Below the pieces are notes generated by a model, which was not told the origin of the DNA, did no database searches, and was given only the letters and a program-made list of their open reading frames with translations. From positions 29,580,501 to 29,644,500 of the forward strand of contig NC_079879.1 of NCBI RefSeq assembly GCF_029227915.1: a stretch of 64,000 nt of DNA, read 5' to 3'. The translations under genes and the position numbers were made by a program. Of the stretch, positions 48,001-59,425 are shown in pieces. This DNA is from Hydractinia symbiolongicarpus. Its lineage: Eukaryota; Cnidaria; Hydrozoa; Anthoathecata; Hydractiniidae. The first letter of the stretch is position 1. Each line of letters begins with the position of its first letter.

Positions 48001-50390
48001 TACTCCCTGGGTACTTTCTTTGTATACTTTTGACTATACGGGCGGAGTCCGGGATTTACGGGAAATCGCAGGTTTTCGTTTGCCGGCGATTAAACTTCTT
48101 TTATTCAGCGTCTCATCAAAAATAAAAACATTTTTGAAAACTACAAGTCCATGCGTTTTAGTGGTGAAAAAATAATTTAAAAAATCGTTCGGGAAATGAG
48201 TTTACTCCCTGGGTACTTTTTTTGTATACTTTTGACTATGCGGGCCAAGCCCGGGATTTACGGGAAATCGCGGGTTTTCGTTTACCGGCGATTAAACTTC
48301 TTTTATTCAGCGTCTCATCAAAAATAAAAACATTTTTGAAAACTACAAGTCCATGCGTTTTAGTGGTGAAAAAATAATTTAAAAAATCGTTCGGGAAATG
48401 AGTTTACTCCCTGGGTACTTTCTTTGTATACTTTTGACTATGCGGGCCAAGCCCGGGATTTACGGGAAATCGCGGGTTTTCGTTTGCCGGCGATTAAACT
48501 TCTTTCATTAAGCGTCTCATCAAAAATGAAAACATTTTTGAAAACTACAAGTCTCATGCGTTTTAGTGGTGAAAAAATAATTTAAAAAATCGTTCGGGAA
48601 ATGAGTTTACTCCCAGGGTACTTTCTTTGTATACTTTTGACTATGCGGGCCAAGCCCGGGATTTACGGGAAATCGCGGGTTTTCGTTTGCCGGCGATTAA
48701 ACTTCTTTCCTTAAGCGTCTCATCAAAAATGAAAACATTTTTGAAAACTACAAGTCTCATGCGTTATAGTGGTGAAAAAATAATTTAAAAAATCGTTCGG
48801 GAAATGAGTTTACTCCCAGGGTACTTTCTTTGTATACTTTTGACTATACGGGCCGAGTCCGGGATTTACGGGAAATTGCGGATTTTCGTTTGCCGGCGAT
48901 TAAACTTCTTTTATTCAGCGTCTCATCAAAAATAAAAACATTTTTGAAAACTACAAGTCTATGCGTTTTAGTGGTGAAAAAATAATTTAAAAAATCGTTC
49001 GGGAAATGAGTTTACTCCCTGGGTACTTTCTTTGTATACTTTTGACTATGCGGGCCAAGCCCGGGATTTACGGAAAATCGCGGGTTTCGTTTGCCGGCGA
49101 TTAAACTTCTTTTATTCAGCGTCTCATCAAAAATGAAAACATTTTTAAAAACTACAAGTCTTATGCGTTTTAGTGGTGAAAAAATAATTTAAAAAATAAT
49201 TCTGGAAATGAGTTTACTCCCTGGGTACTTTCTTTGTATACTTTTGACTATACGGGCCGGGTCCGGGGTTTACGGGAAATGGCGGGATTTCGTTTGCCGG
49301 CGATTAAACTTCTTTTATTCAGCGTCTCATCAAAAATGAAAACATTTTTGAAAACTACAAGTCTCATGCGTTTTAGTGGTGAAAAAATAATTTAAAAAAT
49401 CGTTCGAGAAATGAGTTTACTCCCTGGGTACTTTCTTTGTATACTTTTGACTATACGGGCTGAGTCCGGGATTTACGGGAAATCGCAGGTTTTCGTTTGC
49501 CGGCGATTAAACTTCTTTTATTTAGCGTCTCATCAAAAATAAAAACATTTTTGAAAACTACAAGTCTATGCGTTTTAGTGGTGAAAAAATAATTTAAAAA
49601 ATCGTTCGGGAAATAAGTTTACTCCCTGGGTACTTTCTTTGTATACTTTTGACTATACGGGCCAAGCCCGGGATTTACGGAAAATCGCGGGTTTCGTTTG
49701 CCGGCGATTAAACTTCTTTTATTCAGCGTCTCATCAAAAATGAAAACATTTTTAAAAACTACAAGTCTTATGCGTTTTAGTGGTGAAAAAATAATTTAAA
49801 AAATCTTTCTGGAAATGAGTTTACTCAGAGGGTACTTTCTTTTTATACATTCGACTATACGGGCCAAGCCCGGGATTTACGGGAAATCGCGGGTTTTCGT
49901 TTGCCGGCGATTAAACCTCTTTCATTAAGTGTCTCATCAAAAATGAAAACATTTTTGAAAACTACAAGTCTCATGCGTTTTAGTGGTGAAAAAAAAATTT
50001 AAAAAATTGTTTGGGAAATGAGTTTACTCCCTGGGTACTTTCTTTGTATACATTCGACTATACGGGCCAAGCCCCGGATTTACGGGAAAACGCGGGATTT
50101 CGTTTGCCGGCGATTAAACCTCTATCATTAAGCGTCTCATCAAAAATGAAAACATTTTTGAAAACTACAAGTCTCATGCGTTTTAGTGGTGAAAAAATAA
50201 TTTAAAAAATCGTTCGGGAAATAAGTTTACTCCCTGGGTACTTTCTTTGTATACTTTTGACTATACGGGCCGAGACCGGGATTTACAAGAAATCGCGGAT
50301 TTTTGTTTGCCAGCGATTAAACTTCTTTTATTCAGCGTCTCATCAAAAATGAAAACATTTTTGAAAACTACAAGTCTCATGCGTTTTAGT
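48000..50390 (+). repeat. Mixed monomer block, right array
   Basis: Consists of CCATGCG/AATAAAAAC monomers, CTTTCCTTAAGCG monomers and TCTATGCG monomers with the shortened CGCGGGTTTCG core, then TTTTTATACATTCG and CTCTATCATTAAGCG types. Most are reverse complements of monomers in the left heptamer block at 32-38 kb (for example GATAGAGG corresponds to CCTCTATC), but I did not find an intact heptamer here. No unique sequence is present. Confidence 0.75.
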
Positions 50391-52010
50391 GGTGAAAAGA
50401 TAATTTAAAAAATCGTTTTGGAAATGGGTTTACTCACAGGGTACTTTCTTTGTATACATTTGACTATGCGGGCCGAGTCCGGGGTTTACGGGAAATGGCG
50501 GGTTTTCGTTTGCCGGCGAATAAACTTCTTTTATTCAGCGTCTCATCAAAAATGAAAACATTTTTGAAAACTACAAGTCTCATGCGTTTTAGTGGTGAAA
50601 AGATAATTTAAAAAATCGTTTTGGAAATGAGTTTACTCACAGGGTACTTTCTTTGTATACATTCGACTATACGGGCCTTGCCCGGGATTTACGGGAAATC
50701 GCGGGTTTTCGTTTGCCGGCGATTAAACCACTTTCATTAAGCGTCTCATCAAAAATGAAAACATTTTTGAAAACTACAAGTCTCATGCGTTTTAGTGGTG
50801 AAAAAAAAAATTAAAAAATCGTTTGGGAAATGAGTTTACTCCCTGGGTACTTTCTTTGTATACTTTTGACTATACGGGCCGAGTCCGGGTTTTACGGGAA
50901 ATAGCGGATTTTCGTTTGCCGGCGATTAAACTTCTTTTATTCAGCGTCCCATCAAATATGAAAACATTTTTGAAAACTACAAGTCTCATGCGTTCAGTGG
51001 TAAAAAAATAATATAAAAAATCGTTCGGGAAATGAGTTTACTCCCTGGGTACTTTCTTTGTATACTTTTGACTATACGGGCCGAGTCCGGGGTTTACGGG
51101 AAATGGCGGGATTTCGTTTGCCGGCGATTAAACTTCTTTTATTCAGCGTCTCATCAAAAATGAAAACATTTTTGAAAACTACAAGTCTCATGCGTTTTAG
51201 TGGTGAAAAGATAATTTAAAAAATCGTTTTGGAAATGGGTTTACTCACAGGGTACTTTCTTTGTATACATTTGACTATGCGGGCCGAGTCCGGGGTTTAC
51301 GGGAAATGGCGGGTTTTCGTTTGCCGGCGAATAAACTTCTTTTATTCAGCGTCTCATCAAAAATGAAAACATTTTTGAAAACTACAAGTCTCAAGGGTTT
51401 TAGTGGTGAAAAGATAATTTAAAAAATCGTTTTGGAAATGAGTTTACTCACAGGGTACTTTCTTTGTATACATTCGACTATACGGGCCTAACCCGGGATT
51501 TACGGGAAATCGCGGGTTTTCGTTTGCCGGCGATTAAACCACTTTCATTAAGCGTCTCATCAAAAATGAAAACATTTTTGAAAACTACAAGTCTCATGCG
51601 TTTTAGTGGTGAAAAAAAAAATTAAAAAATCGTTTGGGAAATGAGTTTACTCCCTGGGTACTTTCTTTGTATACTTTTGACTATACGGGCCGAGTCCGGG
51701 TTTTACGGGAAATTGCGGATTTTCGTTTGCCTGTGATTAAACTTCTTTTATTCAGCGTCCCATCAAATATGAAAACATTTTTGAAAACTACAAGTCTCAT
51801 GCGTTCAGTGGTAAAAAAATAATATAAAAAATCGTTCGGGAAATGAGTTTACTCCCTGGGTACTTTCTTTGTATACTTTTGACTATACGGGCCGAGTCCG
51901 GGGTTTACGGGAAATGGCGGGATTTCGTTTGCCGGCGATTAAACTTCTTTTATTCAGCGTCTCATCAAAAATGAAAACATTTTTGAAAACTACAAGTCTC
52001 ATGCGTTTTA
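50390..52010 (+). repeat. Tetramer repeat, 811 bp, two units (right array)
   Basis: TTTTGGAAATGGGTTTAC followed by the CAATAAACTT-type, CCACTTTCATTAAGCG and GTCCCATCAAATATG monomers occurs from about 50,410 and about 51,225, spacing 811 bp. Units differ at GGGCCTTGCCCGG versus GGGCCTAACCCGG and TCTCATGCG versus TCTCAAGGG. A third related run starts near 55,080 and a fourth, diverged run near 61,325. These are reverse complements of the left-array tetramer types. Confidence 0.8.
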
Positions 52011-53880
52011 GTGGTGAAAAAATAATTTAAAAAATCGTTCGGGAAATGAGTTTACTCCCTGGGTACTTTCTTTGTATACTTTTGACTATACGGGCGGAGT
52101 CCGGGATTTACGGGAAATCGCAGGTTTTCGTTTGCCGGCGATTAAACTTCTTTTATTCAGCGTCTCATCAAAAATAAAAACATTTTTGACAACTACAAGT
52201 CTATGCGTTTTAGTGGTGAAAAAATAATTTAAAAAATCGTTCGGGAAATGAGTTTACTCCCTGGGTACTTTCTTTGTATACTTTTGACTATGCGGGCCAA
52301 GCCCGGGATTTACGGAAAATCGCGGGTTTTCGTTTGCCGGCGATTAAACTTCTTTTATTCAGCGTCTCATCAAAAATGAAAACATTTTTAAAAACTACAA
52401 GTCTTATGCGTTTTAGTGGTGAAAAAATAATTTAAAAAATCTTTCTGGAAATGAGTTTACTTACAGGGTACTTTCTTTTTATACATTCGACTATACGGGC
52501 CAAGCCCGGGATTTACGGGAAATCGCGGGTTTTCGTTTGCCGGCGATTAAACCTCTTTCATTAAGTGTCTCATCAAAAATGAAAACATTTTTGAAAACTA
52601 CAAGTCTCATGCGTTTTAGTGGTGAAAAAAAAAATTAAAAAATCGTTTGGGAAATGAGTTTACTCCCTGGGTACTTTCTTTGTATACTTTTGACTATACG
52701 GGCCGAGTCCGGGTTTTACGGGAAATTGCGGATTTTCGTTTGCCGGCGATTAAACTTCTTTTATTCAGCGTCCCATCAAATATGAAAACATTTTTGAAAA
52801 CTACAAGTCTCATGCGTTCAGTGGTAAAAAAATAATATAAAAAATCGTTCGGGAAATGAGTTTACTCCCTGGGTACTTTCTTTGTATACTTTTGACTATA
52901 CGGGCCGAGTCCGGGGTTTACGGGAAATGGCGGGATTTCGTTTGCCGGCGATTAAACTTCTTTTATTCAGCGTCTCATCAAAAATGAAAACATTTTTGAA
53001 AACTACAAGTCTCATGCGTTTTAGTGGTGAAAAAATAATTTAAAAAATCGTTCGGGAAATGAGTTTACTCCCTGGGTACTTTCTTTGTATACTTTTGACT
53101 ATACGGGCGGAGTCCGGGATTTACGGGAAATCGCAGGTTTTCGTTTGCCGGCGATTAAACTTCTTTTATTCAGCGTCTCATCAAAAATAAAAACATTTTT
53201 GACAACTACAAGTCTATGCGTTTTAGTGGTGAAAAAATAATTTAAAAAATCGTTCGGGAAATGAGTTTACTCCCTGGGTACTTTCTTTGTATACTTTTGA
53301 CTATGCGGGCCAAGCCCGGGATTTACGGAAAATCGCGGGTTTTCGTTTGCCGGCGATTAAACTTCTTTTATTCAGCGTCTCATCAAAAATGAAAACATTT
53401 TTAAAAACTACAAGTCTTATGCGTTTTAGTGGTGAAAAAATAATTTAAAAAATCTTTCTGGAAATGAGTTTACTTACAGGGTACTTTCTTTTTATACATT
53501 TGACTATACGGGCCAAGCCCGGGATTTACGGGAAATCGCGGGTTTTCGTTTGCCGGCGATTAAACCTCTTTCATTAAGTGTCTCATCAAAAATGAAAACA
53601 TTTTTGAAAACTACAAGTCTCATGCGTTTTAGTGGTGAAAAAAAAATTTAAAAAATCGTTCGGGAAATGAGTTTACTCCCTGGGTACTTTCTTTGTATAC
53701 ATTCGACTATACGGGCCAAGCCCCGGATTTACGGGAAAACGAGGGATTTCGTTTGCCGGCGATTAAACCTCTATCATTAAGCGTCTCATCAAAAATGAAA
53801 ACATTTTTGAAAACTACAAGTCTCATGCGTTTTAGTGGTGAAAAAATAATTTAAAAAATCGTTCGGGAAATAAATTTACT
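51830..53880 (+). repeat. Pentamer repeat, 1,013 bp, two units
   Basis: The rare TTTTTGACAACTACAAG lies near 52,184 and 53,197 (1,013 bp, five monomers), and GGGCGGAGTCCGGG, TTTACTTACAGGG and TTTTTATACATT recur with the same step. A third, related run carries GACAACTAC near 54,417 after 1,216 bp, so one extra monomer entered there. Confidence 0.82.
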
Positions 53881-55860
53881 CCCTGGGTACTTTCTTTGTA
53901 TACTTTTGACTATACGGGCCGAGTCCGGGTTTTACGGGAAATTGCGGATTTTCGTTTGCCGGCGATTAAACTTCTTTTATTCAGCGTCCCATCAAATATG
54001 AAAACATTTTTGAAAACTACAAGTCTCATGCGTTCAGTGGTAAAAAAATAATGTAAAAAATCGTTCGGGAAATGAGTTTACTCCCTGGGTACTTTCTTTG
54101 TATACTTTTGACTATACGGGCCGAGTCCGGGGTTTACGGGAAATGGCGGGATTTCGTTTGCCGGCGATTAAACTTCTTTTATTCAGCGTCTCATCAAAAA
54201 TGAAAACATTTTTGAAAACTACAAGTCTCATGCGTTTTAGTGGTGAAAAAATAATTTAAAAAATCGTTCGGGAAATGAGTTTACTCCCTGGGTACTTTCT
54301 TTGTATACTTTTGACTATACGGGCGGAGTCCGGGATTTACGGGAAATCGCAGGTTTTCGTTTGCCGGCGATTAAACTTCTTTTATTCAGCGTCTCATCAA
54401 AAATAAAAACATTTTTGACAACTACAAGTCTATGCGTTTTAGTGGTGAAAAAATAATTTAAAAAATCGTTCGGGAAATGAGTTTACTCCCTGGGTACTTT
54501 CTTTGTATACTTTTGACTATGCGGGCCAAGCCCGAAATTTACGGAAAATCGCGGGTTTTCGTTTGCCGGCGATTAAACTTCTTTTATTCAGCGTCTCATC
54601 AAAAATGAAAACATTTTTAAAAACTACAAGTCTTATGCGTTTTAGTGGTGAAAAAATAATTTAAAAAATCTTTCTGGAAATGAGTTTACTCACAGGGTAC
54701 TTTCTTTTTATACATTCGACTATACGGGCCAAGCCCGGGATTTACGGGAAATCGCGGGTTTTCGTTTGCCGGCGATTAAACCTCTTTCATTTAGTGTCTC
54801 ATCAAAAATGAAAACATTTTTGAAAACTACAAGTCTCATGCGTTTTAGTGGTGAAAAAATAATTTAAAAAATCGTTCGGGAAATAAGTTTACTCCCTGGG
54901 TACTTTCTTTGTATACTTTTGACTATACGGGCCGAGACCGGGATTTACAAGAAATCGCGGATTTTTGTTTGCCAGCGATTAAACTTCTTTTATTCAGCGT
55001 CTCATCAAAAATGAAAACATTTTTGAAAACTACAAGTCTCATGCGTTTTAGTGGTGAAAAGATAATTTAAAAAATCGTTTTGGAAATGGGTTTACTCACA
55101 GGGTACTTTCTTTGTATACATTTGACTATGCGGGCCGAGTCCGGGGTTTACGGGAAATGGCGGGTTTTCGTTTGCCGGCGAATAAACTTCTTTTATTCAG
55201 CGTCTCATCAAAAATGAAAACATTTTTGAAAACTACAAGTCTCAAGGGTTTTAGTGGTGAAAAGATAATTTAAAAAATCGTTTTGGAAATGAGTTTACTC
55301 ACAGGGTACTTTCTTTGTATACATTCGACTATACGGGCCTAGCCCGGGATTTACGGGAAATCCCGGGTTTTCGTTTGCCGGCGATTAAACCACTTTCATT
55401 AAGCGTCTCATCAAAAATGAAAACATTTTTGAAAACTACAAGTCTCATGCGTTTTAGTGGTGAAAAAAAAAACTAAAAAATCGTTTGGGAAATGAGTTTA
55501 CTCCCTGGGTACTTTCTTTGTATACTTTTGACTATACGGGCCGAGTCCGGGTTTTACGGGAAATTGCGGATTTTCGTTTGCCGGCGATTAAACTTCTTTT
55601 ATTCAGCGTCCCATCAAATATGAAAACATTTTTGAAAACTACAAGTCTCATGCGTTCAGTGGTAAAAAAATAATATAAAAAATCGTTCGGGAAATGAGTT
55701 TACTCCCTGGGTACTTTCTTTGTATACTTTTGACTATACGGGCCGAGTCCGGGGTTTACGGGAAATGGCGGGATTTCGTTTGCCGGCGATTAAACTTCTT
55801 TTATTCAGCGTCTCATCAAAAATGAAAACATTTTTGAAAACTACAAGTCTCATGCGTTTT
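53880..55860 (+). repeat. Mixed block repeating parts of 49.8-51.2 kb
   Basis: GAGACCGGGATTTACAAG (about 54,943) with TTTTTGTTTGCCAGCG repeats a monomer at about 50,271. TCTCAAGGG (55,241) and a CCCGGGTTTTCG variant follow, then a GTTTTACGGG/CCCATC monomer near 55,485. The order matches 50.2-51.0 kb with single-base differences. No unique sequence is present. Confidence 0.75.
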
Positions 55861-55864
55861 AGTG

Positions 55865-56250
55865 GTGAAAAAATGATTTAAAAAATCGTTCGGGAAATGA
55901 GTTTACTCCCTGGGTACTTTCTTTGTATACTTTTGACTATACGGGAAATCGCAGGTTTTCGTTTGCCGGCGATTAAACTCCTTTTTTTAATCAGCGTCTC
56001 ATCAAAAATGAAAACATTTTTGAAAACTACAAGTCTCATGCGTTTTAGTGGTGAAAAAATGATTTAAAAAATCGTTCGGGAAATGAGTTTACTCCCTGGG
56101 TACTTTCTTTGTATACTTTTGACTATACGGGAAATCGCAGGTTTTCGTTTGCCGGCGATTAAACTCCTTTTTTTAATCAGCGTCTCATCAAAAATGAAAA
56201 CATTTTTGAAAACTACAAGTCTCATGCGTTTTAGTGGTGAAAAAATAATT
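55865..56250 (+). repeat. Two consecutive short monomers (186 bp) with a 20-bp deletion
   Basis: ACTATACGGGAAATCGCAGG occurs at about 55,937 and 56,123, spacing 186 bp. A full monomer has ACTATACGGG, 20 further bases ending in ACGGG, then AAATCGC, so the deletion lies between two ACGGG direct repeats. Both carry the CTCCTTTTTTTAATCAG insertion variant. The same deleted form occurs singly at about 30,981, 39,772, 42,595 and (inverted) 45,014. Confidence 0.88.
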
Positions 56251-57785
56251 TAAAAAATCGTTCGGGAAATGAGTTTACACCCTGGGTACTTTCTTTGTAT
56301 ACTTTTGACTATACGGGCCGAGTCCAGGATTTAAGGGAAATCGCAGGTTTTCGTTTGCCGGCGATTAAACTTCTTTCATTCAGCGTGTCATCAAAACTGA
56401 AAACATTTTTGAAAACTACAAGTCTCATGCGTTTTAGTGGTGAAAAAATAATTTAAAAATTCGTTCGGGAAATGAGTTTACTCACTGGTTTCTTTCCTTG
56501 TATACTTTTGACTATACGGGCCGAGACCGGGATTTACGGGAAATCGCGGGTTTTCGTTTGCCGGTGATTAAACTTCTTTTATTCAGCGTCTCATCAAAAA
56601 TGAAAACATTTTTAAAAACTACAAGTCTCATGGGCTTTAGTGGTGAAATAATAATTTAAAAAATCGTTTGGGAAATGAGTTTACTCCCTGGGTACTTTCT
56701 TTGTATACTTTTGACTATACGGGCCGAGTCCGGGATTTACGGGAAATCGCAGGTTTTCGTTTGCCGGCGATTAAACTTCTTTCATTAAGCGTCTCATCAA
56801 AAATGAAAACATTTTTGAAAACTACAAGTCTCATGCGTTTTAGTGGTGAAAAAAAAAATTAAAAAATCGTTTGGGAAATGAGTTTACTCCCTGGGTACTT
56901 TCTTTGTATACTTTTGACTATACGGGCCGAGTCCGGGATTTACGGGAAATTGCGGATTTTTGTTTGCCGGCGATTAAACTTCTTTTATTCAGCGTCCCAT
57001 CAAATATGAAAACATTTTTAAAAACTACAAGTCTCATGCGTTCAGTGGTAAAAAAATAATATAAAAAATCGTTCGGGAAATGAGTTTACTCCCTGGGTAC
57101 TTTCTTTGTATACTTTTGACTATACGGGCCGAGTCCGGGGTTTACGGGAAATGGCGGGATTTCGTTTGCCGGCGATTAAACTTCTTTTATTCAGCGTCTC
57201 ATCAAAAATGAAAACATTTTTAAAAACTACAAGTCTCATGCGTTTTAGTGGTGAAAAAAAAAATTAAAAAATCGTTTGGGAAATGAGTTTACTCCCTGGG
57301 TACTTTCTTTGTATACTTTTGACTATACGGGCCGAGTCCGGGATTTACGGGAAATTGCGGATTTTCGTTTGCCGGCGATTAAACTTCTTTTATTCAGCGT
57401 CCCATCAAATATGAAAACATTTTTAAAAACTACAAGTCTCATGCGTTCAGTGGTAAAAAAATAATATAAAAAATCGTTCGGGAAATGAGTTTACTCCCTG
57501 GGTACTTTCTTTGTATACTTTTGACTATACGGGCCGAGTCCGGGGTTTATGGGAAATGGCGGGATTTCGTTTGCCGGCGATTAAACTTCTTTTATTCAGC
57601 GTCTCATCAAAAATGAAAACATTTTTGAAAACTACAAGTCTCATGCGTTTTAGTGGTGAAAAAATAATTTAAAAAATCGTTCGGGAAATGAGTTTACTCC
57701 CTGGGTACTTTCTTTGTATACTTTTGACTATACGGGCCGAGTCCGGGATTTACGGGAAATCGCAGGTTTTCGTTTGCCGGCGATT
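56250..57785 (+). repeat. Mirror counterpart of the left-array 16.6-18.1 kb types
   Basis: The order CCAGGATTTAAGGG/GTGTCATC, GGTTTCTTTCC, GGGCTTTAGTGGTGAAATAA, CATTAAGCG and GTCCCATCAAATATG is the reverse of the monomer order around 16.6-18.3 kb and 39.0-39.6 kb. Single changes (TCAAAACTGAAAAC near 56,391; GTTTATGGGAAATGG near 57,545) mark individual copies. Confidence 0.72.
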
Positions 57786-59425
57786 AAACTTCTTTTATTC
57801 AGCGTCTCATCAAAAATAAAAACATTTTTGAAAACTACAAGTCCATGCGTTTTAGTGGTGAAAAAATAATTTAAAAAATCGTTCGGGAAATGAGTTTACT
57901 CCCTGGGTACTTTCTTTGTATACTTTTGACTATGCGGGCCAAGCCCGGGATTTACGGGAAATCGCGGGTTTTCGTTTGCCGGCGATTAAACTTCTTTCAT
58001 TAAGCGTCTCATCAAAAATGAAAACATTTTTAAAAACTACAAGTCTCATGCGTTTTAGTGGTGAAAAAATAATTTAAAAAATCGTTCGGGAAATGAGTTT
58101 ACTCCCAGGGTACTTTCTTTGTATACTTTTGACTATACGGGCCGAGTCCGGGATTTACGGGAAATTGCGGATTTTCGTTTGCCGGCGATTAAACTTCTTT
58201 TATTCAGCGTCCTATCAAATATGAAAACATTTTTGAAAACTACAAGTCTCATGCGTTTAGTGGTAAAAAAATAATGTAAAAAATCGTTCGGGAAATGAGT
58301 TTACTCCCTGGGTACTTTCTTTGTATACTTTTGACTATACGGGCCGAGTCCGGGGTTTACGGGAAATGGCGGGATTTCGTTTGCCGGCGAATAAACTTCT
58401 TTTATTCAGCGTATCATCAAAAATGAAAACATTTTTGAAAACTACAAGTCTCATGCGTTTTAGTGGTGAAAAAATAATTTAAAAAATCGTTCGGGAAATG
58501 AGTTTACTCCCTAGGTACTTTCTTTGTATACTTTTGACTATACGGGCCGAGTCCGGGGTTTACGGGAAATGGCGGGATTTCGTTTGCCGGCAATTAAACT
58601 TCTTTTATTCAGCGTCTCATCAAAAATAAAAACATTTTTGAAAACTACAAGTCCATGCGTTTTAGTGGTGAAAAAATAATTTAAAAAATCGTTCGGGAAA
58701 TGAGTTTACTCCCTGGGTACTTTCTTTGTATACTTTTGACTATGCGGGCCAAGCCCGGGATTTACGGGAAATCGCGGGTTTTCGTTTGCCGGCGATTAAA
58801 CTTCTTTCATTAAGCGTCTCATCAAAAATGAAAACATTTTTAAAAACTACAAGTCTCATGCGTTTTAGTGGTGAAAAAATAATTTAAAAAATCGTTCGGG
58901 AAATGAGTTTACTCCCAGGGTACTTTCTTTGTATACTTTTGACTATACGGGCCGAGTCCGGGATTTACGGGAAATTGCGGATTTTCGTTTGCCGGCGATT
59001 AAACTTCTTTTATTCAGCGTCCTATCAAATATGAAAACATTTTTGAAAACTACAAGTCTCATGCGTTTAGTGGTAAAAAAATAATGTAAAAAATCGTTCG
59101 GGAAATGAGTTTACTCCCTGGGTACTTTCTTTGTATACTTTTGACTATACGGGCCGAGTCCGGGGTTTACGGGAAATGGCGGGATTTCGTTTGCCGGCGA
59201 ATAAACTTCTTTTATTCAGCGTATCATCAAAAATGAAAACATTTTTGAAAACTACAAGTCTCATGCGTTTTAGTGGTGAAAAAATAATTTAAAAAATCGT
59301 TCGGGAAATGAGTTTACTCCCTAGGTACTTTCTTTGTATACTTTTGACTATACGGGCCGAGTCCGGGGTTTACGGGAAATGGCGGGATTTCGTTTGCCGG
59401 CAATTAAACTTCTTTTATTCAGCGT
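57785..59425 (+). repeat. Tetramer repeat, 810 bp, two near-identical units
   Basis: GTCCATGCGT at 57,841 and 58,651, CCTATCAAAT at 58,211 and 59,021, CTAGGTACTT at 58,511 and 59,321, and GCCGGCAATTAAAC near 58,587 and 59,397 are all exactly 810 bp apart. I saw no mismatch between the units in these comparisons, which indicates a recent duplication. The right edge is set by GCGTATCATC (59,421) where the first unit has GCGTCTCATC. Confidence 0.88.
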
